NCBI GenBank assembly: GCA_017623335.1
Contig: JAGAPI010000043.1
Location: 1 to 14,036 of the forward strand
Origin: Prevotella sp.
Lineage (GTDB): Bacteria > Bacteroidota > Bacteroidia > Bacteroidales > Bacteroidaceae
DNA: 14,036 bases
Direction: 5' to 3'
A model generated the notes under the pieces. It was not told the DNA's origin. It searched no databases and saw only the letters and a program-made list of their open reading frames with translations. Shown here one piece after another: positions 12,252 through 14,036 of the stretch; the first letter of the stretch is position 1, and every line of letters begins with the position of its first letter. The translations under genes and the position numbers were made by a program.

Positions 12252-14036
12252 TTACGCCTTTGCTATCTTCATCACCACGTCGTCCTCCTCCACGCTGTCG
12301 CCTGCCGCAAAATTGAAGGCAGTGATGGTGCCGTCGAAGTCAGCGAGTATTGCGTTGTAGGTTTTCATAGCCTCGATGTAGAACAGCACATCGCCCTTTT
12401 TCACCTTGTCGCCAACGTTCTTGGGAGTCTCCTGCGAGTTCTTCACACGGTAGAATTTTCCTTCGAGAGGAGCGGTTACGTCCTCGCCCTCGCCGGCTGG
12501 GGCTGATAAGCCTGATGGTACCAATGGGGCTGATTGGGCAGCCTCATCGCCGTAAGCCACCTTCACGCTATACTGCTTTCCATCCACAGTCACAGTCAAC
12601 TCCGTTGGCTGTTGTTCCCCAGCTTTAGGCGCAGCCTTTGCGTTGCGGCGCTTCTCCACGTCGGCAAGGAAGTCAGCCTTTGCCTTTCCGCTGCGGAATG
12701 CCTCATACTGTGCAGGGTGCATGGCATATTCAAACAGGTCCTCGTCGTCCTCGCCTGTCGCCCATCCCTTCTCCTGCATCAGCTCGCGGAAATGGTCAAG
12801 CTGGTCGGGATAGTTCTCCTGCGGCGAGTTGGTGAGGAACACCTTGCCCTCTGCCTTTGCCTTCTCCTTCAGCTCGGGAGCCACCTCGCCCGGCAGCTTG
12901 CCAGCCTTGCCAAGTATCATGTCCCAGATATCGTCGGCAATCATGCTCCAGCGCTCCTTGCCCTTCTCCATCTGTATGACGTTCATCAGCGCAAGGTTCT
13001 TCACATACTGGCTGAACGGTGTCACCAGACAGGGATAGCCAACCTTGGGCCATACATAGGCAACCTCGTTGAAGAGCTTTATCAGCAGCTGGTCCTCGCT
13101 CAGTTCAGGCTGTCTGTGCTTCACCTTCCACTTGTTGAGCGAGTTGAGGTTGGTCTCAAGGTCTGCCATGAGACTTCCCATCATTCCGCCGGGCAGTCCC
13201 GGCGCGATGAGCAGCGAGTTGTTCATGCGGTTGAGCGGGTTGCAGTAGAGTCCGAGGAAATCGTCCATAAACTCCTGTATCATTGAGCGCACCTCCATGT
13301 AAGCCTCCATGTTGATGTCCTTCACCTTGAAACCGGCGTCCTTCAGCATAGCCTGCACTGCCAGCACGTCGGCATGACCTGTGCCCCACGACAGCGGCGA
13401 CATGCCCACATCAACATAGTCGCATCCGTTTTTACATACTTCAAGAATCGATGCCATGTTGAAGCCCGGGGCAGCGTGAGAGTGATACTGTATCGGAATA
13501 TCCTTGATAGCCTTGATGCTCGCGGTGATCTTGCCAAGCGTCTCGGGACGGCCTATGCCAGCCATGTCCTTGATGCAGATCTCATCGGCGCCAAGCTCTA
13601 TCAGCTGCCGTGCCATGTCAACATAGTATTCCACGGTGTGTATCGGCGAGTGAGTGATGCACAGCGCACACTGTGAGATCATTCCTGCCTCGTGGGCATA
13701 GCCAATCGAGGGAGCGATGTTGCGTATGTCGTTGAGTCCGCAGAAAGTACGTGTGATGTCAGTTCCCTGAGCATGCTTCACCTTGTAGAACAGCTTGCGC
13801 ACGTCGGCAGGCACTGGGCTCATGCGCAGTCCGTTGAGACCGCGGTCGAGCATGTGCGTCTGTATGCCAGCCTCGTGGAAAGGCTTTGTCCACTGGCGCA
13901 CTGCCTTGTTGGGATTCTCGCCAAACAGCAGGTTCACCTGCTCAAAGCCTCCGCCGTTGGTCTCCACACGGTCGAAACATCCCATTCTCACTATGGCTGG
14001 AGCCACCTTTACCAACTGGTCGACGCGAGGCACGTA
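12252..14036 (-). CDS. oadA: Oxaloacetate decarboxylase alpha subunit-like biotin carboxyltransferase (N-terminus beyond the right edge)
   Basis: The frame is open to the last base of the window. Residues are numbered here from codon 14033-14031, which reads GTG and is probably internal, because the catalytic N-terminal segment of the family (RDAHQS) is missing. Visible are a carboxyltransferase TIM barrel with CIKDMAG (Lys155, the lysine expected to be carboxylated) and YHSHAAPG (His184 and His186, metal ligands), then the conserved OADA/PYC domain (about 290-480), then an Ala/Pro/Gly-rich linker, then a C-terminal biotinyl domain with EAMKT (biotin Lys557). It transfers the carboxyl group of a 2-oxo acid, most likely oxaloacetate, to biotin; OadB then decarboxylates it and pumps Na+. 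Carboxyltransferases acting on acyl-CoA belong to a different family, which argues against methylmalonyl-CoA decarboxylase. OadG is not between the two genes and may lie further right. Parts of the barrel are divergent from proteobacterial OadA (NGGGFEQVNLLFG where MWGGATFD is usual). Confidence 0.88.
   Translation of the reverse strand, partial: YVPRVDQLVKVAPAIVRMGCFDRVETNGGGFEQVNLLFGENPNKAVRQWTKPFHEAGIQTHMLDRGLNGLRMSPVPADVRKLFYKVKHAQGTDITRTFCGLNDIRNIAPSIGYAHEAGMISQCALCITHSPIHTVEYYVDMARQLIELGADEICIKDMAGIGRPETLGKITASIKAIKDIPIQYHSHAAPGFNMASILEVCKNGCDYVDVGMSPLSWGTGHADVLAVQAMLKDAGFKVKDINMEAYMEVRSMIQEFMDDFLGLYCNPLNRMNNSLLIAPGLPGGMMGSLMADLETNLNSLNKWKVKHRQPELSEDQLLIKLFNEVAYVWPKVGYPCLVTPFSQYVKNLALMNVIQMEKGKERWSMIADDIWDMILGKAGKLPGEVAPELKEKAKAEGKVFLTNSPQENYPDQLDHFRELMQEKGWATGEDDEDLFEYAMHPAQYEAFRSGKAKADFLADVEKRRNAKAAPKAGEQQPTELTVTVDGKQYSVKVAYGDEAAQSAPLVPSGLSAPAGEGEDVTAPLEGKFYRVKNSQETPKNVGDKVKKGDVLFYIEAMKTYNAILADFDGTITAFNFAAGDSVEEDDVVMKIAKA

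Noticed and set aside
14031..14033. GTG at 14033 as the true start of the oadA-like gene
   Set aside because: The frame is open to the window edge and the conserved N-terminal catalytic segment of the family is missing, so the gene must begin outside.

Overview
The window looks like a chromosomal segment of a Bacteroidales bacterium, most likely of the Prevotella group. Three upstream regions carry the Bacteroidetes-type promoter pattern TTTG / 19-20 bp / TAnnTTTG, start regions are mostly AT-rich with weak or absent Shine-Dalgarno sites, and the gene content (meaB, frr-rsgA, a Na+-pumping decarboxylase, periplasmic-sensor kinases) fits. The genus is an inference from overall character only.

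Layout from left to right. Positions 1-245 (minus) hold the start of a small secreted protein of unknown function that runs off the left edge. Upstream of it, about 317-635 (minus), no protein gene is convincing. Instead there is a strongly structured RNA with its own promoter, several long helices and a pseudoknot of 9 + 8 bp. Positions 674-1063 are AT-rich and hold a near-perfect hairpin (809-849) and a degenerate 22-bp tandem repeat (960-1047). Next come meaB (1064-2158), a 253-bp repeat element bounded by inverted heptamer repeats (2173-2425), rsgA (2429-3373) and frr (3387-3947), all on the minus strand. frr and rsgA form a translation/ribosome operon.

A divergent promoter region (3948-4193) then fires rightward into a three-gene operon: two very large sensor kinases of the same architecture (SBP family 3 domain, membrane segment, about three PAS-like regions, HisKA, HATPase), at 4194-7181 and 7203-10052, then an AraC-family regulator (10080-10952). 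The first kinase has lost its phospho-acceptor histidine (Tyr713), its second N-box Asn and its G2 box. The second kinase is intact in all these positions and carries a G9 tract at its 3' end. Neither kinase nor the AraC protein has a receiver domain.

A perfect 18-bp hairpin (10945-10985) separates this operon from the convergent oadB (10986-12224) and an oadA-like biotin carboxyltransferase (12252-14036, N-terminus beyond the right edge). Together these encode the core of a Na+-translocating oxaloacetate decarboxylase. That pump, and the MeaB chaperone of methylmalonyl-CoA mutase, both fit a succinate/propionate fermenting anaerobe.

The two items most likely to be new are the structured RNA at 317-635 and the paired pseudokinase/kinase sensor operon.
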